A stretch of DNA of 51,547 nt from Candidatus Kaiserbacteria bacterium (GCA_026713605.1 JAPOOC010000006.1:1-51547), one strand, 5' to 3'. Numbered from the stretch's first letter, positions 39,610 through 49,658 are shown. Translations and numbers: made by a program. The notes: a model not told the origin generated them from the letters alone.

Positions 39610-40155
39610 ATGATTACCATACAGACAAAAATTAATGGGGCTTTTGATGCGTTGAAATCTTTGTTTCAATGGAAGAATGCTTTGCAGGTTCCGCGGGTGG
39701 AAAAGATTGTCATCTCAACTGGTACTGGGCGGGTGCGTAAGGAGAAGCAGACGGTAGTATTGATACAGGATCGGTTGGCGAAGATTACTGGGCAGAAAGT
39801 GGTCCCCCGCAAGGCGAGGAAATCTATCGCCTCGTTTAAGTTGCGAGATGGCGAAACGGTTGGTTTTATGACTACCTTGCGTGGCAAAAATATGTATGCG
39901 TTTTTGGATAAACTGATCAATGTCGCCATCCCTCGGATGCGTGATTTTCGTGGTATACCACATACCTCTGTTGACGAGATGGGTAATTTGACTATCGGTG
40001 TCCCTGAACACACCATATTTCCAGAGACACCTGATGAGAACCTGCAGGACATTTTTGGGATGTCGGTGACTATTGTTACCACTGCGCAAAACAGAGACGA
40101 AGCATTGGCATTTTTGCGCCATATTGGGGTACCGTTTATTCGTACAGAGGGGTAG
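39610..40155 (+). CDS. rplE: Large ribosomal subunit protein uL5
   Basis: A 181-aa protein of normal length. Landmarks are VVPRKARKSIASFKLRDGET, then MYAFLDKLINVAIPRMRDFR and the C-terminal FGMSVTIVTTAQNRDEALAF. uL5 carries the 5S rRNA contact. Its stop lies inside a terminator-like GGGG/CCCC hairpin. The usual following genes (rpsN, rpsH, rplF and onward) are not here; the cluster ends and nrdB follows. Confidence 0.96.
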   Translation: MITIQTKINGAFDALKSLFQWKNALQVPRVEKIVISTGTGRVRKEKQTVVLIQDRLAKITGQKVVPRKARKSIASFKLRDGETVGFMTTLRGKNMYAFLDKLINVAIPRMRDFRGIPHTSVDEMGNLTIGVPEHTIFPETPDENLQDIFGMSVTIVTTAQNRDEALAFLRHIGVPFIRTEG

Positions 40156-40176
40156 TGCTGACCCCCCCTTTTTTTG
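40149..40176 (+). terminator. Probable intrinsic terminator
   Basis: A short GGGG/CCCC stem with 9-base loop overlapping the rplE stop, then a run of seven T. The stem is short but the T run is strong. Confidence 0.55.
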
Positions 40177-40343
40177 TTTTGCTGATTGGATAAGTTTAGG
40201 GGTGCCATTTGTTGTATTCTTGCCGCGCTTTATTTACTCTAGAAAACTTTCTTGCTCTCCACCATATTTTTTTTATTTGTCCAGTTTCCACATATTTGAT
40301 TTTGTTGTTGTTGAGTGGGCTTTTTGTGGGTTTTGGTTGTATG

Positions 40344-40349
40344 TATACT
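40344..40349 (+). promoter_or_regulatory. -10 box TATACT before nrdB
   Basis: Ends 9 bases before ATG 40359, within a T- and G-rich region; predicts a leaderless or near-leaderless message. Confidence 0.5.
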
Positions 40350-40358
40350 ATAAGTATT

Positions 40359-41438
40359 ATGGGAGATATTGTGTTGCCATCGGGGTATCAATTCGGGTCA
40401 GTTTCTCCGTCTGCCGCAGGTGTTGGCGGTGCTGGTGCTTCCGACAGTGGTACTGACGAGGGGGAGCCGCTGTTGGCGGAGAACAAAGATAGGTTTGTAC
40501 TGTTTCCTATTGAGCATAATGACATTTGGGAGTTTTATCGGAATGGGGTGGCAAATTTTTGGGTGCCGGAGGAGGTGAATTTTTCTGATGATATTAGTCA
40601 TTGGCGGGATCGGCTGAATGATGACGAGCGGCACTTCGTTAAGCATATTTTGGCGTTTTTTGCGGCTTCTGACGGTATTGTGAACGAGAACCTTGCGGAG
40701 GATTTCTTGGAGCGGGTGCAGTATACAGAGGCGAAGTTTTTTTATGGGTTTCAGATCGCTGTTGAGAATATTCATTCGCACACCTATTCATTGTTTATTG
40801 ATACCTATGTTCAAGATCGGGCGGAGCAGGATCATTTACTCCATGCGGTTGAGACGGTGCCGTCGGTGAAGAAGAAAGCGGATTGGGCACTTCGTTGGAT
40901 TGAGCAGGGGAGTTTTGTGGAGCGGTTGGTTGCGTTTGCTATCGTTGAGGGAATTTTCTTTTCTGGGAGTTTTTGCTCTATTTTTTGGCTGAAGCATCGG
41001 GGGCTGATGCCGGGGCTGTCATTTGCGAACCAGCTGATTTCCCGAGATGAGGGGTTGCATCGAGATTTTGCGTGCCTTTTGTATCGTGACCATATTGTGC
41101 AGAAGTTGCCGCAGGAAAAGTTGACGGCTATTATACAGGAAGCGGTAGCTCTTGAGAAAGAATTTATCACCGAGTCGTTGCCGGTACGGTTGATTGGCAT
41201 GAATGCTGATAAAATGTCGCAGTATATTGAGTATGTGACGGATCACCTGCTTGTGGAGATGGGGTTGGAGAAGATGTTTCATGCGTCCAATCCGTTTGAT
41301 TTTATGGATATGATTTCTCTGGAAGGAAAGACGAATTTTTTTGAGCGGCGGGTGTCGGAGTATCAGAAGGCAGGTGTGGCGACTGATGGCGGTTCGGAAT
41401 CTGCTCGTCGAGATTTTGATTTAGATCAGGATTTTTAG
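40359..41438 (+). CDS. nrdB: Class I ribonucleotide reductase small subunit (R2)
   Basis: A 359-aa protein of eukaryote-like R2 type. Metal ligands are visible: Asp in [13 protein letters not shown], Glu and His in ENIHSHTY, Glu in [14 protein letters not shown], and Glu and His in SRDEGLH. The radical Tyr is the Y of SHTY, so it is a canonical class I subunit. It supplies the tyrosyl radical to NrdA for dNTP synthesis. The C-terminal tail ends DLDQDF, the usual contact with R1. The start at MGDIVLPSG is chosen; an open frame from 40209 adds only hydrophobic sequence before the promoter. Confidence 0.93.
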   Translation: MGDIVLPSGYQFGSVSPSAAGVGGAGASDSGTDEGEPLLAENKDRFVLFPIEHNDIWEFYRNGVANFWVPEEVNFSDDISHWRDRLNDDERHFVKHILAFFAASDGIVNENLAEDFLERVQYTEAKFFYGFQIAVENIHSHTYSLFIDTYVQDRAEQDHLLHAVETVPSVKKKADWALRWIEQGSFVERLVAFAIVEGIFFSGSFCSIFWLKHRGLMPGLSFANQLISRDEGLHRDFACLLYRDHIVQKLPQEKLTAIIQEAVALEKEFITESLPVRLIGMNADKMSQYIEYVTDHLLVEMGLEKMFHASNPFDFMDMISLEGKTNFFERRVSEYQKAGVATDGGSESARRDFDLDQDF

Positions 41439-41651
41439 CGTGTGTTGTAGTGGTGTGAAGTCAATAGTTATATTTCAAGCAGTTTTCCCCAGACGCGAGA
41501 ACGCTTGACTTTTCTCGTGCAACAATGGAGTAGTGGAAAATCTTGAGCCGTTTGAGCGGGATGTGTAGGAAGCGATGGATGGTACTTTGGCACACTTATA
41601 AGGTGTTGCCAATAACACTATGCCACAAGGTGCATACCACGAATAAATACC

Positions 41652-44108
41652 ATGATGTACGTCCTTAAAAGAAGTGGTGAGCGGGAGGAGGTGCGGTTTG
41701 ACGCTATTTTAGAGCGGATTTCTTCTCTTATGGATGGGTTAGATGCGCGGTTTGTTGATCCTGCGGAGGTTACCCAGCGGGTGGTTGACGGGTTGCATGA
41801 TGGGATTAAGACGACGGAATTAGATGAGTTAGCAGCGCGGGTGTGTGCATCTCTGGCAACGGTGCATTTTGATTTTGCGCGATTGGCGGCGCGAATTGCC
41901 ATCTCTAATTTGCACAAGGAGACGGATGCGTCTTTTACCGAGGTGGTGAAGAAGTTGCATGCGTATGTTGAGCCACGGACGGGATTGCACGCGCCGTTTG
42001 TGTCTGATGAGTTGCTGGAGTTGGTTACTCTCCATGGCGAGAAGATAGATGCTGCGATTGATCATGGTAGGGATTATGAGCTGTTTGACTACTTTGGTAT
42101 TAAGACCTTGGGGAAAGGGTATTTGATGTCGTTTGGTGATACGCCGGTTGAGCGGCCGCAGCACCTGTTTATGCGGGTTGCGCTCGGTATACATGGTGAT
42201 GATTTGGAGGCGGCGTTTGAGACCTATAATCACTTGTCCTTGAAGGACTTTACTCACGCGACGCCGACTCTGTTTAATGCTGGTACCCCGATTCCGCAAA
42301 TGAGTTCGTGTTTTTTGGTGGCTATGTCGGATGATAGTATTAAGGGAATTTACAAAACGCTATCTGATGTGGCATTGATTTCACAGCATGCGGGTGGATT
42401 GGGTATTAATATACATAATATTCGAGCGAAAGGGAGTTTTATTGCAGGATCACGCGGCTATTCTAATGGGTTGGTGCCAATGTTGCGGAATTTTAATGAG
42501 ACGGCGCGGTATGTTGACCAGGGCGGTGGTAAGCGAAAGGGGGCGTTTTGTGTGTACCTTGAGCCATGGCATGCGGATGTGGCAGATTTTCTTGATTTGC
42601 GAAAGAATCATGGTGCAGAGGAGATGCGAACGCGGGATTTGTTTTTGGCGCTGTGGATTCCTGATGAATTTATGCGACGGGTTGAGGCAGGTAGTGATTG
42701 GACGCTGATGTGTCCGAAGGAGTGCCCAGGACTCTACACTTCGCATGGAGAAGATTTTGAATCGCTGTATCGGCAATATGAACAAGAGGGGCGAGGGAGA
42801 AAGACGATACAGGCGCGAGATTTGTGGCATCAGATCATTGAGTCGCAGATTGAGACCGGCACACCGTTTATGTTGTATAAGGATTCGGCGAACCGTAAGT
42901 CAAACCAGAAAAACCTGGGGACGATTCGTAGTAGTAATTTGTGTACCGAGGTTGTGCAATATTCTGATGAGAAAGAGACCGCAATGTGTAATTTGGCCTC
43001 TATTTGTGTGAATAAATTTGTTCGGGATGATGGGTCTTATGATTTTGAGCGGTTGCATCATATTGCAAAGGTGGTGTGTCGTAATTTGAATAAGGTGATT
43101 GATCGGAATTACTATGTGGTTCCAGAGTCGTCATACTCTAATTTACGGCACCGTCCTATTGGTATTGGGGTACAGGGGTTGGCTGATGCGTTTGCGCTTT
43201 TGCGGTATTCGTTTGATGAGCCGCGGGCACGAGAATTGAATAAGAATATCTTTGAAACCATTTATCACGGAGCGGTTGAGGCGTCTATTGAGTTGGCGAA
43301 GCGGGATGGAGCATATGAAACTTTCAAAGGGTCGCCGGCATCTGAAGGGAAATTTCAGTTTGATCTGTGGGGGGTGATACCTGACTCTGGGTTGTGGGAT
43401 TGGGAGGTGACTCGGCAGGATATGCTTGCGCACGGACTGCGGAATTCGCTCTTTTTGGCGCCGATGCCGACGGCGACGACGGCGCAGATATTTAGTAACA
43501 ACGAATCGGTTGAGCCGTTTACCTCTAATCTCTATGTGCGGCGTGTCTTGTCGGGTGAATTTATTGTGATTAATAAACATCTGTTACGGGATTTGCAGGA
43601 GTTGGGGATTTGGAGTGATGCTATGCGACAGCAGTTGATAGCGGCGCGTGGGTCGGTGCAGGAGATTATGGAGATTCCTGAGGAGGTGCGGCAACGGTAT
43701 CGTACTGTGTGGGAGATTCCGCAGCGACACATTGTTGATATGGCGGCTGATAGGGGTCCGTATATTTGCCAGAGTATGAGTTTGAATGTTCATATGCGAG
43801 ATGCGACTGCAGGGAAGTTGACTGCGTTACATTTTCACACATGGAAGCGAGGATTGAAAACAGGGATGTACTATCTGCGCAACACACCGGCGGTTGAAGC
43901 AGTGCAGTTTACCGTGGATAAGACGAAGATGGGGAGTGTTTCTTCAGGGAAGCCCGTTTCGGCAGGGCATGTGCCGTCCGTTGTGCAGGATGTGCCGCAG
44001 CAGCATGCTCCGCAGGTGAAGGAGGAAGTTGCTGTTTCGGTGACAACCTCTCCGAACCCTTCTATGCTTGATGAGGAGGTGGGCAAGTGTGATTCTTGCG
44101 GGTCTTGA
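41652..44108 (+). CDS. nrdA: Class I ribonucleotide reductase large subunit (R1)
   Basis: An 818-aa enzyme that reduces ribonucleoside diphosphates. An N-terminal ATP-cone covers residues about 1-95 ([15 protein letters not shown]). Redox and radical Cys are visible: [18 protein letters not shown] and [11 protein letters not shown]. The C-terminal tail carries the swivelling pair CDSC in GKCDSCGS. It follows nrdB, the reverse of the common order, with 213 bases between; weak promoter-like TTGACT lies at 41505. Either of two adjacent ATGs (41652, 41655) may be used. Confidence 0.95.
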   Translation: MMYVLKRSGEREEVRFDAILERISSLMDGLDARFVDPAEVTQRVVDGLHDGIKTTELDELAARVCASLATVHFDFARLAARIAISNLHKETDASFTEVVKKLHAYVEPRTGLHAPFVSDELLELVTLHGEKIDAAIDHGRDYELFDYFGIKTLGKGYLMSFGDTPVERPQHLFMRVALGIHGDDLEAAFETYNHLSLKDFTHATPTLFNAGTPIPQMSSCFLVAMSDDSIKGIYKTLSDVALISQHAGGLGINIHNIRAKGSFIAGSRGYSNGLVPMLRNFNETARYVDQGGGKRKGAFCVYLEPWHADVADFLDLRKNHGAEEMRTRDLFLALWIPDEFMRRVEAGSDWTLMCPKECPGLYTSHGEDFESLYRQYEQEGRGRKTIQARDLWHQIIESQIETGTPFMLYKDSANRKSNQKNLGTIRSSNLCTEVVQYSDEKETAMCNLASICVNKFVRDDGSYDFERLHHIAKVVCRNLNKVIDRNYYVVPESSYSNLRHRPIGIGVQGLADAFALLRYSFDEPRARELNKNIFETIYHGAVEASIELAKRDGAYETFKGSPASEGKFQFDLWGVIPDSGLWDWEVTRQDMLAHGLRNSLFLAPMPTATTAQIFSNNESVEPFTSNLYVRRVLSGEFIVINKHLLRDLQELGIWSDAMRQQLIAARGSVQEIMEIPEEVRQRYRTVWEIPQRHIVDMAADRGPYICQSMSLNVHMRDATAGKLTALHFHTWKRGLKTGMYYLRNTPAVEAVQFTVDKTKMGSVSSGKPVSAGHVPSVVQDVPQQHAPQVKEEVAVSVTTSPNPSMLDEEVGKCDSCGS

Positions 44109-44345
44109 CTTCGGGTGACTGTGAGTGTAGTATTTTACCGTTTTTAGGCACTATTGTTTCGTTGATTTGTACTTGCTTGGCACTTTTCTTGTTCAGGTCT
44201 TTTGGGTGTGTACAGTTGTTTTGTTCCCTGTTTTTTAGTGGTAGTATGGTTATGTAGGGTCTTATCCAGTACTCTACAATAGTTTTTTACGAGAGGCGGT
44301 TTTTTGGTGCTTTATGGTGTAGGCACTTATACTACCTTGCCTCAA

Positions 44346-44382
44346 CAGAAGAGAGCTCTCCCGAGCTCTCTTCTGCATTTTT
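44346..44382 (+). terminator. Intrinsic terminator between nrdA and recG
   Basis: A perfect 13-bp stem (44346-44358 with 44363-44375), a 4-base loop and then ATTTTTT on the plus strand. It ends the nrd unit and faces the 3' end of recG, for which it may also serve. Confidence 0.85.
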
Positions 44383-44387
44383 TACAA

Positions 44388-46541
44388 TTATTCATTATGA
44401 ATTTTTTTGTAGGTGAGGTGGCGTTTAAGCGGTTGATGTTGTTTGTGTTTGAGCGTTGGGTCGGCTTTGGTGATACTTGCGGCTTCTTGTCGAGCAAGGG
44501 CGGTGAGCTTTTGGTTTTTGAGTGCTTCCATAATGAGGTCGGGTATGCCGGATTGACGGATGCCGGCGAGTTCGCCACCACCACGGGTCTCCAGGTCTTT
44601 TTGGGCTAGCGTGAAGCCGTTGTGGGTGCTTTCAAAGGTTTTGAGACGGCTTAGGGTTTGTTCGTTTTTGCTGTCAGTGACGGCGTAGCAGTAAGGTTGG
44701 TGGTTGCTGCGGATGACCCGTCCGCGGAGTTGGTGTAGTTGTGCAAGTCCGAAGCGTTCGGCGTGGAGTATGGTGATGATGGTGGCGTTTGGGATGTTCA
44801 TTCCCACCTCCACAACTGTGGTGCAGACCAGGATGTCAGTGGTGCCGTCGCTGAATTGCTCCATCACTTCTTGTTTCTCGTTTGCTTTCATTTTGCCGTG
44901 TAGGACATCAATAGTGAGGTCAGGGAATATGTTTCTTGCGAGGTGTTTGTACTCTTCTTCCACCGATCGGAGCGGGGAATCTTCATCTTCATAGACGCGA
45001 GGACAGAGGATGTATGCCTGGCGCCCTTTTTCCACCTCTTCGTGTATATGTTCATATGCTTTTTGGATTTTTTTTGTCGTTATGAGTTTTGTTTTGACTG
45101 GCTTGCGTCCTTTTGGCATCTCTTCAATGATGCTGATGTCCAGGTCGCCGTAGATGGTGAGAGCAAGTGTGCGAGGGATAGGGGTTGCAGTCATGGAGAG
45201 GAGGTGGGGTGTGTGGGTGTCAGCAGCGTTGGCGAGTGTTTGTCGTTGCGCGATGCCAAAGCGGTGTTGCTCGTCTATGATGACGAGCGCGAGGCGTTTG
45301 AATTGTATGTTTTTCTGTATAATTGCGTGTGTGCCGACGATAATGGCGATTTCTCCGGATGCTATCCATTTTTTTAACTGTGTTTTTGCTACTTTGGTTG
45401 GTTCTTTAGGGTTTACTTTTGACGGATATTTGAGGCATTCTTTACCACTCATGAAGCCGATGTGTAGCGGGAGGTGCTTGAAGAGGTGTATGAGGGTTTT
45501 GAACTGCTGTTTTGCGAGGATTTCTGTTGGGGCGAGGTAGGCACATTGGGGTTTACCGCTTGTACTCTCTTCAGGGGTTGCGGTTACTATTCCATGCATG
45601 ACTGCTGCGGCGACTGCCGTTTTCCCTGAGCCGACATCACCTTCTAATATTCGGGACATCGGTTTGTTGCTGTGTATGTCTTTAAGGATTTCGGTTACTA
45701 CTTTTTTCTGATCTTTCGTTGGGGTGAATTCAAAATGATTTTTCATAAAGGTGTCGGTTTCTTTCTGGTCTACTGATAGGTTGTATGCTTGCGAGGTGAG
45801 GCGAGTGTTTTTTGCGATGTGTTGGGTAACCTGTAATGCGAGAGTTTGCTCAAATGAGAAGTGTTTTTTGGCTGCTTCATATTCTCCCTGCGTTGTTGGC
45901 TTGTGGATGTAAATAAGAGCATCATAGCGGTTTGGGAGGTTGAGGCGGTTGCGGGTATCTTCAGGTATCAGATCGTCTATTTTTTTAATAGTATTTTCAG
46001 CGAGGATTTTTTCTATGGTGGCGCGGAACCAGCGTGACGATATACCTTTCGTCTCAGGGTAGACGGCGATCAGTTCTCTTCGAGTGCCCGTGTCTTCATC
46101 GCTGTCGTTTGCGGTGAAGATGTTTTCTGGTTGTTTTGTGGCGTGTTTGATGGTTGGGTTGGTGAAGTACGGTTTCTCTTTTCCGGCAATTTTTCCGGTT
46201 ATTTCCACGGTGTCTCCTTGGGTGTATTGCTTTGCGATGTAGGGTTGGTTGAACCAGACAGCACGAATCTTTTCACCGTTTGTCAGGAGTGTCGCTTCAG
46301 CTATCATCATTCTTCTCTTGCCGCCGGTGCGACGCATATTGATTTTTTCTACTGTGCCGGTGAAGGCAACCTCTTTCCCTTTTTCTGCTGTGCCGGTGAA
46401 CTCTTGTGCCGCTTCGGTGTAGCGATTGGGGAAGTGGTAGAGGATATCGTGAATGGTTTCTATGTTTAGTTTTTTGAGGGCGGTTAGGTGTGTTTTCTTC
46501 ATGGATGGGATATAGTGTGCTATTAGCGTTGACTCTTCCAT
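44388..46541 (-). CDS. recG: ATP-dependent DNA helicase RecG
   Basis: A 717-aa helicase that regresses stalled forks and Holliday junctions. An OB-type wedge domain is near residues about 50-150. Helicase motifs follow: I GDVGSGKTAV, II DEQHRFG, III TATPIPRTLA, and late motifs LVCTTVVEVGMNIPNATII and QLRGRVIRSNHQ. It is slightly longer than usual and has an AHYIPSMKKTHLTALKKL start. The ATG at 46541 follows a TATACT box by 9 bases. Confidence 0.96.
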   Translation of the reverse strand: MEESTLIAHYIPSMKKTHLTALKKLNIETIHDILYHFPNRYTEAAQEFTGTAEKGKEVAFTGTVEKINMRRTGGKRRMMIAEATLLTNGEKIRAVWFNQPYIAKQYTQGDTVEITGKIAGKEKPYFTNPTIKHATKQPENIFTANDSDEDTGTRRELIAVYPETKGISSRWFRATIEKILAENTIKKIDDLIPEDTRNRLNLPNRYDALIYIHKPTTQGEYEAAKKHFSFEQTLALQVTQHIAKNTRLTSQAYNLSVDQKETDTFMKNHFEFTPTKDQKKVVTEILKDIHSNKPMSRILEGDVGSGKTAVAAAVMHGIVTATPEESTSGKPQCAYLAPTEILAKQQFKTLIHLFKHLPLHIGFMSGKECLKYPSKVNPKEPTKVAKTQLKKWIASGEIAIIVGTHAIIQKNIQFKRLALVIIDEQHRFGIAQRQTLANAADTHTPHLLSMTATPIPRTLALTIYGDLDISIIEEMPKGRKPVKTKLITTKKIQKAYEHIHEEVEKGRQAYILCPRVYEDEDSPLRSVEEEYKHLARNIFPDLTIDVLHGKMKANEKQEVMEQFSDGTTDILVCTTVVEVGMNIPNATIITILHAERFGLAQLHQLRGRVIRSNHQPYCYAVTDSKNEQTLSRLKTFESTHNGFTLAQKDLETRGGGELAGIRQSGIPDLIMEALKNQKLTALARQEAASITKADPTLKHKQHQPLKRHLTYKKIHNE

Positions 46542-46550
46542 ACTGGTATT

Positions 46551-46556
46551 AGTATA
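46551..46556 (-). promoter_or_regulatory. -10 box TATACT before recG
   Basis: Minus strand, ending 9 bases before the recG start codon; no clear -35. Confidence 0.55.
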
Positions 46557-46671
46557 CTTTGTGTTGCACTACCCTGTTTTCCGTGATGTAGTTTTATCAG
46601 GTAGTGTCTATTCTGTCAACCCCTTGTTTTTATTAGGTTTTTAGGTGATACTGGTGGTGTTTGAGCGTGTT

Positions 46672-46677
46672 TATAAT
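46672..46677 (+). promoter_or_regulatory. -10 box TATAAT
   Basis: A perfect -10, 38 bases before the lipoprotein ATG at 46715; the leader holds GGAGGT. Confidence 0.6.
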
Positions 46678-46714
46678 CCTTTAAAACACTTTAAAATAGA
46701 AGGAGGTGCATACA

Positions 46715-47221
46715 ATGCGTATTTTCTTTACGCTTTTAGTGCTGGTTTTGGTGTGGACTTTTGTTGGCTGTGGGGATATGAATAATCCCATCCAGCCAAA
46801 TACTTCCCCTCTTCCGCCAGACGGAACAATCGTTCCCACTGTTGAGGGGGATGATGGAACTATCATTTTTAACGATCGTATTCGAGTCGTCTCTGCCGGC
46901 TTACCAAATCCTATCCATTGGGTAGATTCTGGTGATGGTGTGCCGTCGGAAGAGGCAGGGGAGTCCGAGGGTGAGATCTTGCCTGACGAAGTGCGTGATG
47001 GAGATGGAGACGGTGGTACTGCTGCCGATGTTTCTCCTGATGCTGTTACGGACGGCGATTCTTCAGCTGGTCCTGATGTTGTTGTAGATGATGATGGTGA
47101 TGATTCACTAGAGCCCGATGTGGTTGATGATGGCGGTGGTGTTACGGATGGCTCTACTGAAATCCCAGAATCTCCGGCAAACGAAGATGATGGTGATATT
47201 TGGGGGGAAGTTGTTGATTGA
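46715..47221 (+). CDS. Acidic lipoprotein of unknown function
   Basis: A 168-aa protein. Residues 1-22 are a lipoprotein signal (IFFTLLVLVLVWTFVGC) with lipobox VGC. The mature part is Asp- and Gly-rich, especially from about residue 75 (DGDGDGGTAAD, VVVDDDGDDSLEPDVVDDGG), and probably unstructured. No known domain is seen. A strong GGAGGT lies about 9 bases before the start. It is followed 20 bases later by a small basic gene with its own strong ribosome binding site. Confidence 0.75.
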   Translation: MRIFFTLLVLVLVWTFVGCGDMNNPIQPNTSPLPPDGTIVPTVEGDDGTIIFNDRIRVVSAGLPNPIHWVDSGDGVPSEEAGESEGEILPDEVRDGDGDGGTAADVSPDAVTDGDSSAGPDVVVDDDGDDSLEPDVVDDGGGVTDGSTEIPESPANEDDGDIWGEVVD

Positions 47222-47241
47222 GTTTTTCTTGAGGAGGTTTT

Positions 47242-47388
47242 ATGGGTCGGAAAAGTTTTTCTCCGGGGAAAAGGAAGCGGGGGCGATCTCGAAATGGTCG
47301 CAAGCGTCGTCATGTTCATGTTCGGGACAGTGTTCGGGACAAAAGAAACGGTGATCGGATCACTGTCCGATCTACCGTTGATGCGTAG
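47242..47388 (+). CDS. 48-aa very basic protein
   Basis: Encodes MGRKSFSPGKRKRGRSRNGR and continues to VRSTVDA. About 18 of 48 residues are Arg or Lys, suggesting nucleic-acid or acidic-partner binding. It starts behind GAGGAGG (47231-47237) and directly after the acidic lipoprotein, and a terminator follows. The last part of the gene forms a strong inverted repeat at DNA level (47348-47378). No family recognised; a ribosome-associated or DNA-condensing peptide is conceivable. Confidence 0.6.
   Translation: MGRKSFSPGKRKRGRSRNGRKRRHVHVRDSVRDKRNGDRITVRSTVDA
47348..47378. repeat. Inverted repeat within the end of the 48-aa gene
   Basis: ACGGT-GATCGGA pairs with TCCGATC-ACCGT around a 6-base loop, with one bulged base; the GATCGGA/TCCGATC core is perfect. 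Its overlap with coding sequence suggests a regulatory or mRNA-stabilising role. Confidence 0.6.
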
Positions 47389-47407
47389 CACAATACATTT
47401 TTTTATT

Positions 47408-47447
47408 ACGCCGACTATGTGAAGACATGGTCGGCGTTATTTTTTTG
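47408..47447. terminator. Intrinsic terminator
   Basis: ACGCCGAC pairs with GTCGGCGT (47408-47415, 47430-47437), with further pairing inside, then a T run. It lies between convergent genes and may serve both. Confidence 0.85.
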
Positions 47448-47451
47448 TTCA

Positions 47452-47670
47452 CTACTGATTTAGGACTCGAATGGTCTGTGAATTATTGAATATATCCTTG
47501 CTCGGTTTTTTATTACTACTGTAGGTGACCATTGAGCTGATGCTTATGAGGAGGAGTATTGTCATAATGAAGCCGATAACTATCGTTTGCAACAGGGTTA
47601 ATCGTTGCTTGCTTGCCACAATTTTACTTGACTCACTTTTTTTGCTCATACACTTCTGTTTTTTATGCAC
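47452..47670 (-). CDS. Small single-pass membrane protein
   Basis: A protein of 72 aa if it starts at GTG 47670, or 65 aa from ATG 47649. It has a Lys/Ser-rich cytoplasmic start, one membrane segment (residues about 27-47, LLQTIVIGFIMTILLLISIS), and a polar tail. The GTG is preferred because it lies exactly 6 bases after the TATACT box. No family known. It is convergent with the basic peptide gene and divergent from the helicase. Confidence 0.55.
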   Translation of the reverse strand: MHKKQKCMSKKSESSKIVASKQRLTLLQTIVIGFIMTILLLISISSMVTYSSNKKPSKDIFNNSQTIRVLNQ

Positions 47671-47676
47671 ATTTGT

Positions 47677-47682
47677 AGTATA
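47677..47682 (-). promoter_or_regulatory. -10 box TATACT, leaderless GTG type
   Basis: GGTATACT on the minus strand, 6 bases before a GTG codon in frame with the small membrane protein. Confidence 0.55.
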
Positions 47683-47747
47683 CCGCCATCTATTTACTTT
47701 GCAATAGTAATCCACAATGGTACTATGTTCTTGTTTTACCCTTTTTT

Positions 47748-49634
47748 ATGCTTAACAAAGAACAAGAAGAAGCGGTGCGGAAGGGCGATTGCTCACTCTT
47801 GATTGTTGCGGGTGCAGGGACCGGGAAGACGCGTGTGTTGGTTGAGAAAATTGCGCACTTGTTGCGGAGTGATGTTGCTGCCCACCGCATTCTTGCGCTT
47901 ACTTTTACTAACAAGGCGGCAGATGAGATGCGTTCTCGGGTGTATGAGCGCCACCCCTCTTCGCAACCTCCTTTCGTTGGCACTTTTCATGCATACTGTG
48001 TTTCCTTGTTGCGAGAGTTTTATGCAGATGCTGGTGTTTCGGAGCGGTTTGTTATTTTTGATCGTGATGCGTGTCGGCGTGTTGTGAAGCGGTGTATGAA
48101 GCAGGAGGGCATTGTTGCCATAACGCCGAGAGTTATGCAGCACACTCTTAGTAGATTGAAGACCGGTTGCGTGTCTGGTGAGGGGGATGACCTTGTTGCT
48201 GCTGCGGAACGAGTTCTGCCGGTGTATGTGCATGCTATGGAGCAGGAGCAAGCACTTGACTTTGATGACTTGCTTTTGAAGGTGATTGCTTTGTTGCAGG
48301 AGAAACATGCTGTGCGGGAGCAGGTGCGGTTGCGCTATGCCTATATTTTAGTTGATGAGTTTCAGGATACTGATAGTGTGCAGAGCCGTTTGGTTTCCCT
48401 CCTGAAGGGTGACCAAGCCCGTGTCATCGCAGTTGGTGATACTGATCAGACCATTTATTCGTGGCGCGGTGCCAGTGTGCATAACATGCTCTCTTTTGCT
48501 GAACAGTATGATCCGGTTTCTACTATATTCCTTACGCAGAACTATCGTTCTAGTGGCAGTATCCTCGCCGCCGCCAATGCTGTTATTGCTAAAAATGTGT
48601 ACCGTCAGGATAAAGAGCTTGTTGCTACGCGAGGTGAAGGGGAACAGGTTGGCCTGCTTATTTCTGACGATGGGGAGCGTGAGGCAGTGACGATTGCTCA
48701 CACCATCACAGACCTTCATTCGCGTGGCGTTGGGTATGGCGATATTGCCATTTTGTTTCGCGCTAATTTTCAGGCACGAGCGTTTGAAACACAGATGCTT
48801 GCGCAGCAGGTGCCATACACCGTGCTCGGTACTCGTTTTTTTGAGCGTTCGGAAGTGAAGGATTTGTTGGCGTATCTCGTGTTGGTGCAGAATCCGAATT
48901 CCCGGGAGGCGTTTACCCGTGCTGTTGGTGTGCCGCGTCGTGGTATTGGTGCACGCACGCTTGAGCGAATTTTTTCTGGTGCGGAACACCTACTCTCTCC
49001 TTCTGCGCTTTCAAAAGTTGCAAATTTTCGTTCTGTTGTTTCTCATATTACTGACTTAGCCAAGATGCAGCCAGTTGCCACGGTGTTGCAGGAACTCTTG
49101 ACTGTGCTGGCATACCGTGACTATCTTACGGTTACTTATGACAACCCGGACGATCGGATGCGGGAAGTTGGAGAACTTGTTTCCTTTGCTGACCGTTTTT
49201 CACATCTTTCCGGCATTGATGGTATCGCACAGATGCTTGCGGAGGTTGCGTTGAGTAGTGAGCAGGATTCTTTGCGTGTTAGTGCGCGGGATTCGGTTCG
49301 GTTGATGACGATACATGCGGCGAAGGGTTTGGAGTTTCCATATGTGTTTATTGTCGGTATGGAGGAGGGGTTGTTTCCATTCTTTCATGATGATGGGGTG
49401 GCGCATGATGGGGAGGAAGAGCGCCGTCTTTGCTATGTCGCAATGACGCGGGCGAAGGATAAACTGTATTGTTCGTATGCTCGGAGACGGAATATTTTTG
49501 GCTCGTGGCGTAGTATGCGTCCATCTTCATTTTTATCTGATATCCCTGATCATCTTATACTACCTACCACTGATTTGGCGGATAGTGTTTACGATGGTGA
49601 TGTGCAATCGTCGGATGCGTCTATTGTGTGGTGA
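47748..49634 (+). CDS. uvrD: UvrD/PcrA-type superfamily 1 DNA helicase
   Basis: A 628-aa 3'-5' helicase of DNA repair. Motif I VAGAGTGKTRVL, motif Ia ALTFTNKAADEMRSRV, motif II LVDEFQDTDSVQ, motif III GDTDQTIYSWRGA, motif V TIHAAKGLEFPYVFIVGM and motif VI YVAMTRAKDKLY are complete. It is shorter than the usual 720 or so at the C-terminus, lacking the basic tail that binds RNA polymerase and UvrB in many bacteria. It is followed by rsmA after 24 bases. Confidence 0.95.
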   Translation: MLNKEQEEAVRKGDCSLLIVAGAGTGKTRVLVEKIAHLLRSDVAAHRILALTFTNKAADEMRSRVYERHPSSQPPFVGTFHAYCVSLLREFYADAGVSERFVIFDRDACRRVVKRCMKQEGIVAITPRVMQHTLSRLKTGCVSGEGDDLVAAAERVLPVYVHAMEQEQALDFDDLLLKVIALLQEKHAVREQVRLRYAYILVDEFQDTDSVQSRLVSLLKGDQARVIAVGDTDQTIYSWRGASVHNMLSFAEQYDPVSTIFLTQNYRSSGSILAAANAVIAKNVYRQDKELVATRGEGEQVGLLISDDGEREAVTIAHTITDLHSRGVGYGDIAILFRANFQARAFETQMLAQQVPYTVLGTRFFERSEVKDLLAYLVLVQNPNSREAFTRAVGVPRRGIGARTLERIFSGAEHLLSPSALSKVANFRSVVSHITDLAKMQPVATVLQELLTVLAYRDYLTVTYDNPDDRMREVGELVSFADRFSHLSGIDGIAQMLAEVALSSEQDSLRVSARDSVRLMTIHAAKGLEFPYVFIVGMEEGLFPFFHDDGVAHDGEEERRLCYVAMTRAKDKLYCSYARRRNIFGSWRSMRPSSFLSDIPDHLILPTTDLADSVYDGDVQSSDASIVW

Positions 49635-49658
49635 TTTACTCTGTATTACAATGATGGC

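Noticed and set aside
40359-41438. Loss of a metal ligand in NrdB (Asn in PEEVNFSDD)
   Set aside because: By numbering the E. coli protein the first ligand is the Asp of the LLDSIQG segment, which corresponds to AASDGIV here and is intact.
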